From contig JACKNO010000006.1 in the NCBI GenBank assembly GCA_024234815.1, positions 124,001 to 188,000 on the forward strand: DNA of 64,000 bases. Direction: 5' to 3'. Position numbers and translations under genes: made by a program. The notes under the pieces are model-generated. The model was not told the origin of the DNA. It made no database searches and was given only the letters and a program-made list of their open reading frames with translations. The stretch comes from Pseudomonadales bacterium (GTDB lineage: Bacteria; Pseudomonadota; Gammaproteobacteria; Pseudomonadales; Halieaceae). Positions 46,143-54,871 of this stretch are shown here, piece by piece (the stretch's first letter is position 1; each line of letters starts with the position of its first letter).

Positions 46143-47014
46143 CAGATGCCCGCCGCTTCCAGCGCCGCCAGCACCCGGCCGTGATAAGCGGGGTCAAGCG
46201 GCGTCAGGGGCAGGCGTATCCCCTCTTCGATCAGCCCGCGCTGCTGTAGCGCCCACTTCACCGGAATCGGGTTAGCTTCCACAAACAGCGCCGCGTTCAG
46301 GGCCGCGAGCGAGTCGTTGATTTCCGCGGCGCCGGCGCGGTCACCCGCGAGGGCGAGGCGGCATAACTGTGCCATGCGCGCGGGCGCCACATTGGCTGTC
46401 ACCGAGATATTGCCATGTCCACCAGCCAGTATGAGTTCCATTGCCGTCGGGTCGTCTCCGGAGTAGATGGCAATACGCTCGCCACACAGTGCAATGAGTT
46501 CGCGACCGCGCGCAAGGTCACCGGTCGCATCCTTTATCCCGCTGATATTGGCCAGCTCCGCCAGGCGGGCTACGGTTTCGTTGCTCATATCGACGCAGGT
46601 CCGGCCGGGCACATTGTACAGGATTTGCGGTACGTCGACTGCGGTGGCGATCGCCTTGAAATGCTCATAAAGACCGCGCTGCGTGGGGCGATTATAATAG
46701 GGCGTTACCAGGAGACAGGCCGCGGCACCCGCTTCGGCAGCGGCCCGGGTAAGCGCTATCGCCTCCCAGGTGGAATTCGAGCCGGTACCGGCGACAACCG
46801 GTAGCCTCCCGCCCAGGTAGTTCACGCAGTGGCTGATAACCTCACAATGCTCCTCCACGCTGAGGGTGGCGCTCTCGCCGGTAGTGCCTACCGCGCCTAT
46901 AGCAGCGGTACCTGACTGCAAATGCAAATCGAGCAGCCGCTCCAGCCCGGTCCAGTCCACGCTGCCATCGGCATGCATGGGGGTAACCAGGGCGACTATA
47001 CTGCCGGTAATCAT
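46142..47014 (-). CDS. dapA: 4-hydroxy-tetrahydrodipicolinate synthase
   Basis: A 290-residue TIM-barrel aldolase that condenses pyruvate with aspartate semialdehyde, the first committed step to lysine and diaminopimelate. Family motifs are GTTGESATL near residue 43, YYNRPTQRGLYEHF, YNVPGRTC (catalytic Tyr) and ISGIKDATGD (Schiff-base Lys). Length matches E. coli DapA (292). It heads the dapA-bamC-MBL unit behind a candidate promoter at 47081-47108. Confidence 0.96.
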   Translation of the reverse strand: MITGSIVALVTPMHADGSVDWTGLERLLDLHLQSGTAAIGAVGTTGESATLSVEEHCEVISHCVNYLGGRLPVVAGTGSNSTWEAIALTRAAAEAGAAACLLVTPYYNRPTQRGLYEHFKAIATAVDVPQILYNVPGRTCVDMSNETVARLAELANISGIKDATGDLARGRELIALCGERIAIYSGDDPTAMELILAGGHGNISVTANVAPARMAQLCRLALAGDRAGAAEINDSLAALNAALFVEANPIPVKWALQQRGLIEEGIRLPLTPLDPAYHGRVLAALEAAGI

Positions 47015-47080
47015 TCATTGTCTCCGAAAGTGCGCGGGTCGTGGGCCCTGAGTCGTTCCTGCCCCCGTGGGAAGTCCGCC

Positions 47081-47108
47081 ATTATCCATGACAATGGCTG
47101 TAAGACAA
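47081..47108 (-). promoter_or_regulatory. Sigma-70-like promoter of dapA-bamC
   Basis: Minus strand TTGTCT (47103-47108), 16-base spacer, GATAAT (47081-47086). The leader would be about 60 bases. No lysine riboswitch fits in so short a space. Confidence 0.45.
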
Positions 47109-47229
47109 CCAAATTGGGCTAAAATGAAAGCCGGAAGACGGCGCTGCGCTCCGGTGGCACCTGCGGCAATCCGCTACGGGCGCAACACCGGCCAGCTCCG
47201 CAAACTATGGCAACCAGGGATATAAACCG

Positions 47230-47739
47230 ATGTCTCCAGCAAAATTTACCGGCTGGCTACTGGCAGTGGTTACGGCCTTGCTGGTAGCGGTCTCCGCCGC
47301 CGCCCAGCCCAACCTACGAATCAGCGAGCCTTCCAACCTCGACAGGCAGTACATGGATCAGCAGCGAGCGTTGCTGCAGGACCTGGCTACCAGCCGACTC
47401 GGGCGCAGCTTCACCGGCACCCGGGCAAATGACCTGGAAATACTGCAATTACTGCTGGACAGGGGCCTGGTCAGGCCCGACCAGACCAGGGAGCTGCAAG
47501 CCATGGGCGTGATCATGGGAGACCTGCTGGCCGCCGAGCTCAATATGCACTGGGTTATATATGAAGACGCCCAGGGACGCAGCCGCGCCCTGCGCTATAA
47601 AGAGACCGACGAATACCTGTTTCCCATAACCATGATCTCCAGGCGCAGGGAGGTCGGCAACCAGACGCCCGTTATCGATATCTACCAGAAGGCGTATGAC
47701 CTCATCGCACCACTGACACCGGCACTGCCCTTCAGCTAG
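47230..47739 (+). CDS. DUF3806 domain secreted protein
   Basis: A 169-residue protein with an N-terminal signal peptide (cleavage near SAAA-QP). The mature sequence fits DUF3806: LGRSFTGTRANDLEILQLLL, then GVIMGDLLAAELNMHWVIYE, SRALRYKETDEYLFPITMIS and RRREVG. The family is periplasmic and without known function. It stands 105 bases upstream of the MCE transporter genes on the same strand, so co-transcription is possible but no shared role is established. Confidence 0.8.
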   Translation: MSPAKFTGWLLAVVTALLVAVSAAAQPNLRISEPSNLDRQYMDQQRALLQDLATSRLGRSFTGTRANDLEILQLLLDRGLVRPDQTRELQAMGVIMGDLLAAELNMHWVIYEDAQGRSRALRYKETDEYLFPITMISRRREVGNQTPVIDIYQKAYDLIAPLTPALPFS

Positions 47740-47843
47740 ACCGCGATTACCGCCGCCTGGACGGTTCGCAGTGACGCGGTAGCGTGGTCTTTCGCAGCCC
47801 AAGCCATTAAACTCAGCGGCATCAGGAAGAAACTGCAGGCCCC

Positions 47844-48974
47844 ATGAGCGAATCACATCCAGGCTTTGAGCTGGTTCACCAGAACGACGAGGAGACTCTG
47901 CTGACGCTTTCGGGAGCCTGGGTGCGCGGCTCCGCGACGGTGGACTTCGCCGAATTTACCCATGAGCTGCACGCGGCGAGTCCGAAACGCCTGCTGGTGG
48001 AGGGTTCCGGGATAGGCGAATGGGACTCGACCCTGATGGCCTTCCTGCTACAGTGTTACAACCTCTGCCACGAGGAGGGACTGGAATTCGCCCCCGGCAA
48101 GCTGCCTGAGGGCGCCGCCAAGCTGCTGTCCCTGGCCACCGCCGTGGAGGCTCACCAGCCACCCGCCGAACAACAGGAGAACTGGCTTTCCAGTCTCAAC
48201 CCGCTGGCGCTGTCCCGCCGTATCGGCGTAGTCCTCACTGATTCACTGTCATTTACCGGCGAAGTCAGTATCGCCCTGGCCAGGCTGGTGACCGGCAAGG
48301 CCAATACGCGGTTTGTCGATTTTCTTCACTTTTGCTACCAGGCCGGCCCCAACGCCATCGGCATCATCAGTCTCACCAGCGTTTTGGTAGGTATGATCCT
48401 GGCCTACCTGGGCGCTGTCCAGCTGCAGCAGTTCGGTGCGGAGGTATACGTCGCGAACCTGGTTACCATCGGCATCCTGCGGGAGATGGGCGTGCTCATG
48501 ACCGCAGTGGTGATGGCCGGTCGCACCGGAGCGGCCTACGCCGCGCAACTTGGCACCATGCAAACCAATGAAGAGATAGATGCCATCACCACTCTAGGCA
48601 TTTCGCCCATAGAATTCCTGGTGCTGCCGAGGATGCTCGCCCTTCTGGTGTGCATGCCCCTGCTGACGCTGTACGCCGACCTCCTGGGCATTGTCGGTGG
48701 CGGCATCGTGGCCGGCGGCATGGGTATCTCACCGCTGCAATTTATCAGCCAGACGGAACAGGCGCTGACGCTTAATCACCTGTTTGTGGGATTGATCAAA
48801 AGCGTGTTGTTCGCTCTCCTGATCGCCGTGGCCGGTTGCCGCGCGGGCATTAATTGTGGCAGAAGCTCCGCCGCCGTAGGGATGGCCGCTACCGAGGCGG
48901 TCGTCACGGCCATTGTCTACCTGATCGTGGCAGATGCCGGCATTAACATTCTCTTCCAGTCCATCCGCCTGTGA
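47844..48974 (+). CDS. MlaE-family lipid ABC transporter permease with N-terminal STAS domain
   Basis: A 376-residue membrane protein. Residues 1-110 form a STAS-like domain (LLTLSGAWVRGSA, KRLLVEGSGIGEWDSTLMAF). Residues 130-376 are the MlaE/YrbE permease, with ALARLVTGKANTRFVDF, VVMAGRTGAAYAAQLGTMQT and NEEIDAITTLGISPIEFL. In the classical Mla system the STAS protein (MlaB) is separate; here it is fused to the permease, as in other MCE clusters. It starts the four-gene operon; its stop TGA overlaps the ATPase ATG. Confidence 0.92.
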   Translation: MSESHPGFELVHQNDEETLLTLSGAWVRGSATVDFAEFTHELHAASPKRLLVEGSGIGEWDSTLMAFLLQCYNLCHEEGLEFAPGKLPEGAAKLLSLATAVEAHQPPAEQQENWLSSLNPLALSRRIGVVLTDSLSFTGEVSIALARLVTGKANTRFVDFLHFCYQAGPNAIGIISLTSVLVGMILAYLGAVQLQQFGAEVYVANLVTIGILREMGVLMTAVVMAGRTGAAYAAQLGTMQTNEEIDAITTLGISPIEFLVLPRMLALLVCMPLLTLYADLLGIVGGGIVAGGMGISPLQFISQTEQALTLNHLFVGLIKSVLFALLIAVAGCRAGINCGRSSAAVGMAATEAVVTAIVYLIVADAGINILFQSIRL

Positions 48975-49777
48975 TGAGTACGCCGACAACAGACCAGCAT
49001 ATCAGCGTGAGAGAGTTGACCATGGCGTATGGCTCCTTCGTCATCCAGCGCGACCTCAGCTTCGACGTCAGGCGCGGCGATATCTTCGTGATTATGGGCG
49101 GCAGCGGCTGCGGCAAAAGCACCCTCCTCAAGCACATGCTGGGGCTGCTGGCTCCAGCGGCAGGTGACATCCTGTACGACGGCAGCAGCTTTGTCGGCGC
49201 CAGCGCGCAGGCGCGCGATGCCATCCGCCGCACCTGGGGTATTTCCTACCAGACCGGGGGCATGTTCAGCGCCATGACCCTGGCGGAAAACGTGGCCCTG
49301 CCGCTGCAGCTTTACACGCCGTACAGCAGCAGTGAAATCGCCGATATCGTGGCCTACAAGCTCGCACTGGTCGGCCTGGCCGGCTACCAGGAGTACTATC
49401 CTTCCGAGATCAGCGGCGGAATGAACAAGCGCGCCGCACTCGCGCGAGCGATAGCACTGGATCCTGAAATACTGTTCTTTGACGAACCCTCGGCAGGTCT
49501 CGACCCGATCAGTTCCAGGCTTCTGGACGACCTGATCGTGGAATTGCAGCAGTCCACCGGTGCCACAGTGGTGATGGTGACACACGAACTGGCCAGCATT
49601 TTCGCCATTGCAACCAACTCCGTGTACCTGGACGCAGCGAGCCGGACCATGATTGACCACGGCGATCCGCGCTACCTCCGCGATCACAGCGAGCAGGCGG
49701 TCGTCAGGCAGTTCCTGAATCGCAGCAATGGCGCAGAGGCAAAAACCGAACCACCACGGGGATCAGGTAATGAGTGA
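48974..49777 (+). CDS. MlaF-family ABC transporter ATP-binding protein
   Basis: A 267-residue ATPase. Walker A is GGSGCGKST (near residue 45), the signature motif is SGGMNKRAALARA (the Mla-type variant of LSGGQ), Walker B is ILFFDEPSAGLDP and the switch histidine is in MVTHELAS. It powers lipid movement between inner and outer membranes by the MCE complex. The ATG at 48974 shares its A with the permease stop; a GTG one codon earlier exists. It overlaps the MCE gene by eight bases. Confidence 0.93.
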   Translation: MSTPTTDQHISVRELTMAYGSFVIQRDLSFDVRRGDIFVIMGGSGCGKSTLLKHMLGLLAPAAGDILYDGSSFVGASAQARDAIRRTWGISYQTGGMFSAMTLAENVALPLQLYTPYSSSEIADIVAYKLALVGLAGYQEYYPSEISGGMNKRAALARAIALDPEILFFDEPSAGLDPISSRLLDDLIVELQQSTGATVVMVTHELASIFAIATNSVYLDAASRTMIDHGDPRYLRDHSEQAVVRQFLNRSNGAEAKTEPPRGSGNE

Positions 49778-50738
49778 GAAACCACATACCGTCGCTATTG
49801 GCGCCTTTGTCATAGGGGCCTTTCTGATCGCGATCACGATCGTGATTTTTGCCCTGGGTTCCGGCTTCGGCCACGAGCGCGACAAAGTGGTCATGGTGTT
49901 CGACAGCTCGGTGAAGGGGCTGGTAGTGGGTGCACCTGTGGCGCTCAGGGGCGTACAGATAGGACAGGTGACCAAACTCGAACTGATGTTGAAAACCGAT
50001 ACCGCCGAGCTGATCATGGTGGTTGAGGCGGAAATCAGCAGCGAAAACATCAAGCGTCTCGGCACCAACCAGGGTGACCTGACCGATGACCTGATTGCGC
50101 GGGGATTGCGCGCCCAGCTCAAAACCCAGAGCCTGCTGACCGGGCTGTTGTACATCCAGCTTGATTTCCACCCCGACAAACCCGCGGTGTTCGCCCATCT
50201 GAAATCCGATTATACCCAGATCCCGACCATACCCACGGACCTGGAGCTCCTGACCGCGAAATTCGAGGAGATGGACATATCGGCCCTGCTGGACAAAGTA
50301 CAGGGCACCATCAACGGGCTCAACGCGTTCGTCACCAGCGATGCGTTCCAGACCTTACCCGCGGACCTCAAAACCACCCTGACCTCCCTTTCGGCGCTCA
50401 GTGACGATCTGCGAACCCAGGTCGAGTCCACGGGTCCAAAAATGGACAAGCTGATTGACGATGCCTCAGTAACCCTGGACGGCGCCAACAAGGAATTGCC
50501 CAAAATTTCCGCTCTCGCCCAGGAAAACCTCGACCTGCTGATGAAAGCCATAGCGGCGTTTGAGGCCACCATGACCAATGTCGACAGCCTGGTATCCCCC
50601 GGGTCCCCAACGGCCTACCAGCTGAACAAGGCCCTGCGGGAACTGACCCTGGCCAGCCGCGCCATCCAGCAACTCGCCAATCTTCTGGACCGACAACCAG
50701 AGTCAATTCTGCGGGGCAAGCAAGAGGACACGCAATGA
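49770..50738 (+). CDS. MCE (MlaD/PqiB-like) family protein
   Basis: A 322-residue protein with one N-terminal membrane anchor (VAIGAFVIGAFLIAITIVIF) and a single MCE domain (about residues 38-120: VVMVFDSSVKGLVVGAPVAL, RGVQIGQV, LLTGLLYIQLDF). A helical C-terminal part of about 180 residues may form a tube-like extension across the periplasm. Substrates of such systems are phospholipids or, in actinobacteria, sterols and mycolic acids. The ATG at 49770 was chosen because the anchor begins directly after it. Followed by a PqiC-type lipoprotein with a four-base overlap. Confidence 0.92.
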   Translation: MSEKPHTVAIGAFVIGAFLIAITIVIFALGSGFGHERDKVVMVFDSSVKGLVVGAPVALRGVQIGQVTKLELMLKTDTAELIMVVEAEISSENIKRLGTNQGDLTDDLIARGLRAQLKTQSLLTGLLYIQLDFHPDKPAVFAHLKSDYTQIPTIPTDLELLTAKFEEMDISALLDKVQGTINGLNAFVTSDAFQTLPADLKTTLTSLSALSDDLRTQVESTGPKMDKLIDDASVTLDGANKELPKISALAQENLDLLMKAIAAFEATMTNVDSLVSPGSPTAYQLNKALRELTLASRAIQQLANLLDRQPESILRGKQEDTQ

Positions 50739-51355
50739 CCAGTACCCTGAAACACATAACAGCCAGCCTCTGCATCGCACTCTGGCTGACCGCCTGCGGT
50801 AGCTCCCCGCAAAGCAACTTTTACCGGCTGACAGCTGCGGTGAGCCCGTCTCCAGGCGGCCAGACGCCTACCGTGGGTATAGGCCCGATCGACATACCGG
50901 AATTCCTCAACCGCAACGCCATGGTCTACACCCGTGACGGCAACCAGTTGCAGGTCGCCGGGGAAGAACTCTGGGCGGAGCCGCTGGATTACGGTATCAC
51001 GCGGGTAATGGGCATTAACCTGTCGCACCTGCTGCACAGCGAAGACATCCGCTTCTTCCCCTGGGATGTTCGCCATGCGCCGGAATACGGGGTGAAGGTT
51101 CGTGTACTGGACCTCGATGCCCGTGACGGGCAGGCCATGCTGGTAGCGGAGTGGCTGTTATACCGACCCAGTGATGGCTCCGGAATCATCCGACGTATGA
51201 GCCAGCTCAACAAACCACTGGCAACTGGCCGGACAATGCCGGCGCAATTACCAGCCGCCTACAGCGCGCTGCTGTACGAGCTCAGTGAGATCATTGCCGC
51301 CGCGATCGAGGAGGAAGAAAGCAAACCTGCGAACGCGGAGCCCGGCGCCAGTTAA
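50735..51355 (+). CDS. PqiC/YmbA-family auxiliary lipoprotein (DUF330)
   Basis: A 206-residue lipoprotein: signal peptide and lipobox LTAC (Cys22), then NFYRLTAAV, the family's FYxL motif, and VGIGPIDIPEFLNRNAMVYT. In E. coli PqiC is an outer membrane lipoprotein that docks the end of the PqiB tube. Here it completes a Mla-type transporter gene set with a Pqi-type lipoprotein, a combination found in many proteobacteria. It is the last gene of the operon; the C-terminal tail is Glu-rich. Confidence 0.9.
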   Translation: MTSTLKHITASLCIALWLTACGSSPQSNFYRLTAAVSPSPGGQTPTVGIGPIDIPEFLNRNAMVYTRDGNQLQVAGEELWAEPLDYGITRVMGINLSHLLHSEDIRFFPWDVRHAPEYGVKVRVLDLDARDGQAMLVAEWLLYRPSDGSGIIRRMSQLNKPLATGRTMPAQLPAAYSALLYELSEIIAAAIEEEESKPANAEPGAS

Positions 51356-51381
51356 AACCCCCGGGGGGCCCCCAGGCGCGC

Positions 51382-52146
51382 TCAGAAATCGTCGCTGCGC
51401 AGCATGGCATCGGAGCCGCCATCCACGAAAAACACCGAGCCGCAAACAAAGTTTGACTCTTTCGACAACATAAAGCGCATGACGTTGGCGATATCCGCGG
51501 GCTTGGCAGTACCCCCCCAGGGCACCATCCCGGCAAACTGTTTCATGGCCTCACCCAATTCGGGATCTGCCATAACCTGCTCAGTCAGCGGTGTCTGGGT
51601 AATCCCCGGCGCGACAGCATTGAGGCGCACGCCTGCAGCGGCGTAGGCCACCACGTTGCGCCGCATCCAAAGTACCAGGGCCCGCTTGGAACCGGCATAG
51701 GCGGAATGACCATCCCGGTTCTCCAGCTGTGCGCAGGCTGCCGCCTCATCTCCTGACAGGCAGGCCTGTACGTATGGATCGTCGCTGGTGATCATCGGCG
51801 CGGAGTTGGAGGCGACCAGCAACGCCGTGCCCCGCTTCATGGCAAGCAGGTCGCGCAGGGCCGCCACTGTTTCAACGGCCGCGAAATAATTTACGCCGGC
51901 TATCACAGACAATGGCCTGGCCACGGGCGGCAGACCCGCGCAGGGGATGAAGCCGTCCAGCCCCTGCGGCGCCCGCTCGCGAATGCCGTCAATCGCCACC
52001 TGCCGGCCTTCGGCAGTACCGAGGTCGGCGACAATATCACCATCCCTGATATCCGCCCAGATCACCTGGTGACCCGCCTCCAGCAACTGCCTTTTCAGCT
52101 CGGCGCCGATACCGGTAGCACCGCCCGTGATCGCGTACATACCCAT
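51382..52146 (-). CDS. SDR oxidoreductase, 3-alpha-hydroxysteroid dehydrogenase-like
   Basis: A 254-residue short-chain dehydrogenase. TGGATGIGAELKRQLLEAGH binds the cofactor, Asp31 (WADIRDG) after the second strand suggests NAD, and Tyr/Lys are in AYAGSKRALVLWMRR. The overall arrangement, including the short CAGLPPVA in place of NNAG and the insertion around residues 130-145, resembles the Comamonas 3-alpha-HSD/carbonyl reductase (HsdA, 257 residues). Substrate is not proven. It follows the TonB receptor on the same strand beyond a terminator and is convergent with the MCE operon. Confidence 0.85.
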   Translation of the reverse strand: MGMYAITGGATGIGAELKRQLLEAGHQVIWADIRDGDIVADLGTAEGRQVAIDGIRERAPQGLDGFIPCAGLPPVARPLSVIAGVNYFAAVETVAALRDLLAMKRGTALLVASNSAPMITSDDPYVQACLSGDEAAACAQLENRDGHSAYAGSKRALVLWMRRNVVAYAAAGVRLNAVAPGITQTPLTEQVMADPELGEAMKQFAGMVPWGGTAKPADIANVMRFMLSKESNFVCGSVFFVDGGSDAMLRSDDF

Positions 52147-52171
52147 AATGCGTTACCTGTCCTATGGCGTT

Positions 52172-52198
52172 AAAAAAAGACCCGCCAGAGGGCGGGTC
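52172..52198 (-). terminator. Rho-independent terminator after the TonB-dependent receptor
   Basis: Minus strand GACCCGCC-CTCT-GGCGGGTC followed by a run of seven T. About 35 bases past the receptor stop. Confidence 0.88.
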
Positions 52199-52231
52199 GC
52201 GGTGGAGCGTACCGAACCCGGCCTGCCGCTA

Positions 52232-54739
52232 CTACTCGAAGTTGTAGCGGAACTCCACCCCATACATGCGCGGTTCGGCGGTGCGGCCGTAAGAGGGGGA
52301 ACCATCGGAAAATGCTGTGGCCAATTGACTTCCGAGGCCGCCCGGTTCCCCGCCGACCTTGTCGGGCATCCAGTTGGTGGCGTTGGTGATGAAGGCCGCC
52401 AGGGTCCAGTCGCGTTCAGGGCTATTATAGGCAAGCCGCGCGTTGAGCTGCTCCTGGTCGCTGGTGTCGGGGCAATCGCTGAACGGGGGCTCGGTGAGGT
52501 CACCGGTGGCGGAAGGGTCGCTGATGACCAGTTTGCCGTCCACCTTGGTGAATTCATACACATCCGAGGACTTGCCCTCGGCGGCGTTGTCCACAACATA
52601 GAAGCAGCTGTCCTGGGGCAGACCCTCGGTGTAGTTATAGGCCAGCGCCAATACCATCTCACTGCCGTTACTGAAGTCGTAGCTGTAGTTGGCTCCCACG
52701 GTAAAGTTCAGGTCCGGCGACTTGGAAAATGTCTTGCCGGACTCGTCCTTGACGACACATACGCCGTCTATCACCTGCCTCCTCTGGCGGTCCGTGTACT
52801 GGGCATCCAGGTAGCCGGTGTTGAAGTACAGCTCCAGCGACGGCAGGGCCAGCCAATTGACGTTAAGTTCGAAGCCGTCTCCCTCCACGTCGGAGGTCTC
52901 GAACAGGTAGGTGCCTACGCTGGAGTTGGGCAGGCATTCCGCATCAACGAACTCCAGGGACTGCAGGTTATCGTAGCTGTAGCTGAAAACCGCGGCATTG
53001 ACTCGCACCGTGTTATCCAGCCAACTGGACTTCATGCCCAGCTCGTAGTTGGTTACTTCCTCCGGGTCGAATGGCCCGGCAAAGATATCGTCGGCGGTAC
53101 TATTGAAGCCCCCGGCCTTGTAGCCCTCGGTATAGGAGGCATACAACATGACTTCTTCCTGGGCCTGCCATTCCAGCACTGCCCTGGGAGTGAGCTTGGA
53201 CCAGTTCTTGTCCTGCTTCAGGAAATTCAGCTCGCCTTCGGGGTCGTAGTTGCCATTGCCGTCCAACCGGGTCTCGGTGGTGAAGGCGAAGGCGATGACA
53301 TAATCGTTGAATTTGACAAAGCGACCGAACTTCTTGTCGTCGTAGGTGTAACGCAAGCCGCCGGTCAGGGACCAGGTATCCGTTATGTCGTAGGTGACAT
53401 CGGAGAAGGCGGCGTAGGATCTGTACTTGGCGTTGATCCGCGTCTGTTCCCGGTACTGGATGTCGTCGGCCAGGGCCTGCGCGCCACTGGTGACGGTGCG
53501 CTCATTGAAGGGGTCGGGAAACTGGGTGAAAGCGAGATCAATGGGCAACCCGGGGGGCACGGAGTCGTAGGGCACGCCGATTTCCAGTTCCGCGATCAGC
53601 TTGTCCACGGACTGCGGCGTAAGGTGGATACCGCTGGTCTGGCGCGCATGTTCGTAGGCGACGTTGACACCCGTGGTCCAGCGGAAGCTGGAACCGTAAT
53701 CGCCATCCAGCCTGAACTCCTGGCTGTACTGGTCATTGTGTTCCCGGTTGAGGTCATTGAAGAAAAAATACAGTTCCGCGGAGCCGTCTTTTTCCTCGGG
53801 GTTATGCAACTTGAACCAGCGATAGGAGCTGATGGAGGTAAGTGTCGCCCAGTCCATCTCATAGGTCAGGTGGTAGGAGGCGCCAAACAGGTTGCGCTTT
53901 TCGTGCAGGTCGGAATCGCTGGCGACCTTGTTGAATCCGGCACCGTTGTCCCGCGGCCCCCAAACGGCGCTGGAACGGGCCCTGGAATCCTGGTCGGTGT
54001 TGTCGAACTCAAGACGCAAGTTGGTATCCAGGCGATCGGTAGGCAGCCAGCGCAACTGGGTGACGATGGAGCTGTCACCTTCGCGCATGAGGTCCTTGCC
54101 GTTGTAGTAATTATCTACCCAGCCGTCTCGCCTGTTCCACAGCACGCCCGTCCGCAGGAACAGATTGTCCGCCAGCGGTACGTTCGCCACACCATCCACC
54201 TGGTAGCGGTTGTAGTTGCCCACCGTGCCCCGGGCCCAGCCGTACAGTTCCTCTTCGGGCTTGTTGCTCACATACTGGATAGCGCCCGCAGCCGCGTTGC
54301 GACCGAACAGGGTACCCTGGGGCCCGTTGAGAATTTCCACTCGCGCGATATCGTTGAACGCTACCTTCGATCCACCGGACCGGCCGATGTAGACCCCATC
54401 CTGGTAAACCCCCACGGCAGGGTCCGCGCCGATGCCGAAATCGTCAGTACCAATTCCGCGAATAGCGTAGTTGGGCTGGTTGGCGGCCTTGGATATGCTC
54501 ACGTTGGGAGTAAAGGTACCGAGGTCGCCAATATCCTGGGCCGACAGATTGGTGATCTGCTCGGCACTGAAGGCCTCCACCGCGATAGGTACTTCCTGCA
54601 ATCCCTCCTCGCGTTTCTGGGCCGTTACGATGACCTCCTCCAGGCCCTGGGCGTAAACCGATTGACCGGTATAGACAAGACTGGCGGCGAAAACCGCCAG
54701 CACGGAGCGGCGGACGGCAGTGAGTGGCGTTTGAGACAT
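52232..54739 (-). CDS. TonB-dependent receptor
   Basis: An 835-residue outer membrane active transporter. Signal peptide (to about residue 31), a TonB-box-like EEVIVTAQKREEGLQEVPIA, the plug domain with QYVSNKPEEELYGWARGTVG, and a 22-strand barrel follow; the final residue is Phe (FRYNFE ends Phe-Glu). Receptors of this AQKR(E) type are numerous in Halieaceae and sphingomonads and are linked to hydrophobic or glycoside substrates as well as iron. The neighbours (SDR, DUF35/thiolase, flavoprotein) suggest uptake of a degradable hydrophobic compound, an inference. It has its own promoter candidate and terminator. Confidence 0.93.
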   Translation of the reverse strand: MSQTPLTAVRRSVLAVFAASLVYTGQSVYAQGLEEVIVTAQKREEGLQEVPIAVEAFSAEQITNLSAQDIGDLGTFTPNVSISKAANQPNYAIRGIGTDDFGIGADPAVGVYQDGVYIGRSGGSKVAFNDIARVEILNGPQGTLFGRNAAAGAIQYVSNKPEEELYGWARGTVGNYNRYQVDGVANVPLADNLFLRTGVLWNRRDGWVDNYYNGKDLMREGDSSIVTQLRWLPTDRLDTNLRLEFDNTDQDSRARSSAVWGPRDNGAGFNKVASDSDLHEKRNLFGASYHLTYEMDWATLTSISSYRWFKLHNPEEKDGSAELYFFFNDLNREHNDQYSQEFRLDGDYGSSFRWTTGVNVAYEHARQTSGIHLTPQSVDKLIAELEIGVPYDSVPPGLPIDLAFTQFPDPFNERTVTSGAQALADDIQYREQTRINAKYRSYAAFSDVTYDITDTWSLTGGLRYTYDDKKFGRFVKFNDYVIAFAFTTETRLDGNGNYDPEGELNFLKQDKNWSKLTPRAVLEWQAQEEVMLYASYTEGYKAGGFNSTADDIFAGPFDPEEVTNYELGMKSSWLDNTVRVNAAVFSYSYDNLQSLEFVDAECLPNSSVGTYLFETSDVEGDGFELNVNWLALPSLELYFNTGYLDAQYTDRQRRQVIDGVCVVKDESGKTFSKSPDLNFTVGANYSYDFSNGSEMVLALAYNYTEGLPQDSCFYVVDNAAEGKSSDVYEFTKVDGKLVISDPSATGDLTEPPFSDCPDTSDQEQLNARLAYNSPERDWTLAAFITNATNWMPDKVGGEPGGLGSQLATAFSDGSPSYGRTAEPRMYGVEFRYNFE

Positions 54740-54813
54740 TGTGATCCCCGGGTGCGAGCGCTGTTAAGCGTTATTGGTATTGGGCATGGAAATAACCCAT
54801 TCTTGTGTGCGCC

Positions 54814-54842
54814 AATATGCCGCAAGCACCGCCGTCAGACAA
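54814..54842 (-). promoter_or_regulatory. Candidate sigma-70 promoter of the TonB-dependent receptor
   Basis: Minus strand TTGTCT (54837-54842), 17-base spacer, CATATT (54814-54819), giving a leader of about 68 bases. The match is fair only. Confidence 0.35.
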
Positions 54843-54871
54843 TAGCCAGAAAGGGGTGATTTCTCGCCGGG

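Noticed and set aside
51356..51381. C/G-run palindrome between pqiC-type gene and SDR as a terminator
   Set aside because: The arms meet without a loop and only four T follow on the minus strand.
52127..54859. Long open frame of 910 codons on the plus strand antisense to the TonB-dependent receptor
   Set aside because: It mirrors the receptor's codons in G+C-rich DNA, lacks recognisable motifs and has no ribosome site. The minus strand carries a complete family match.
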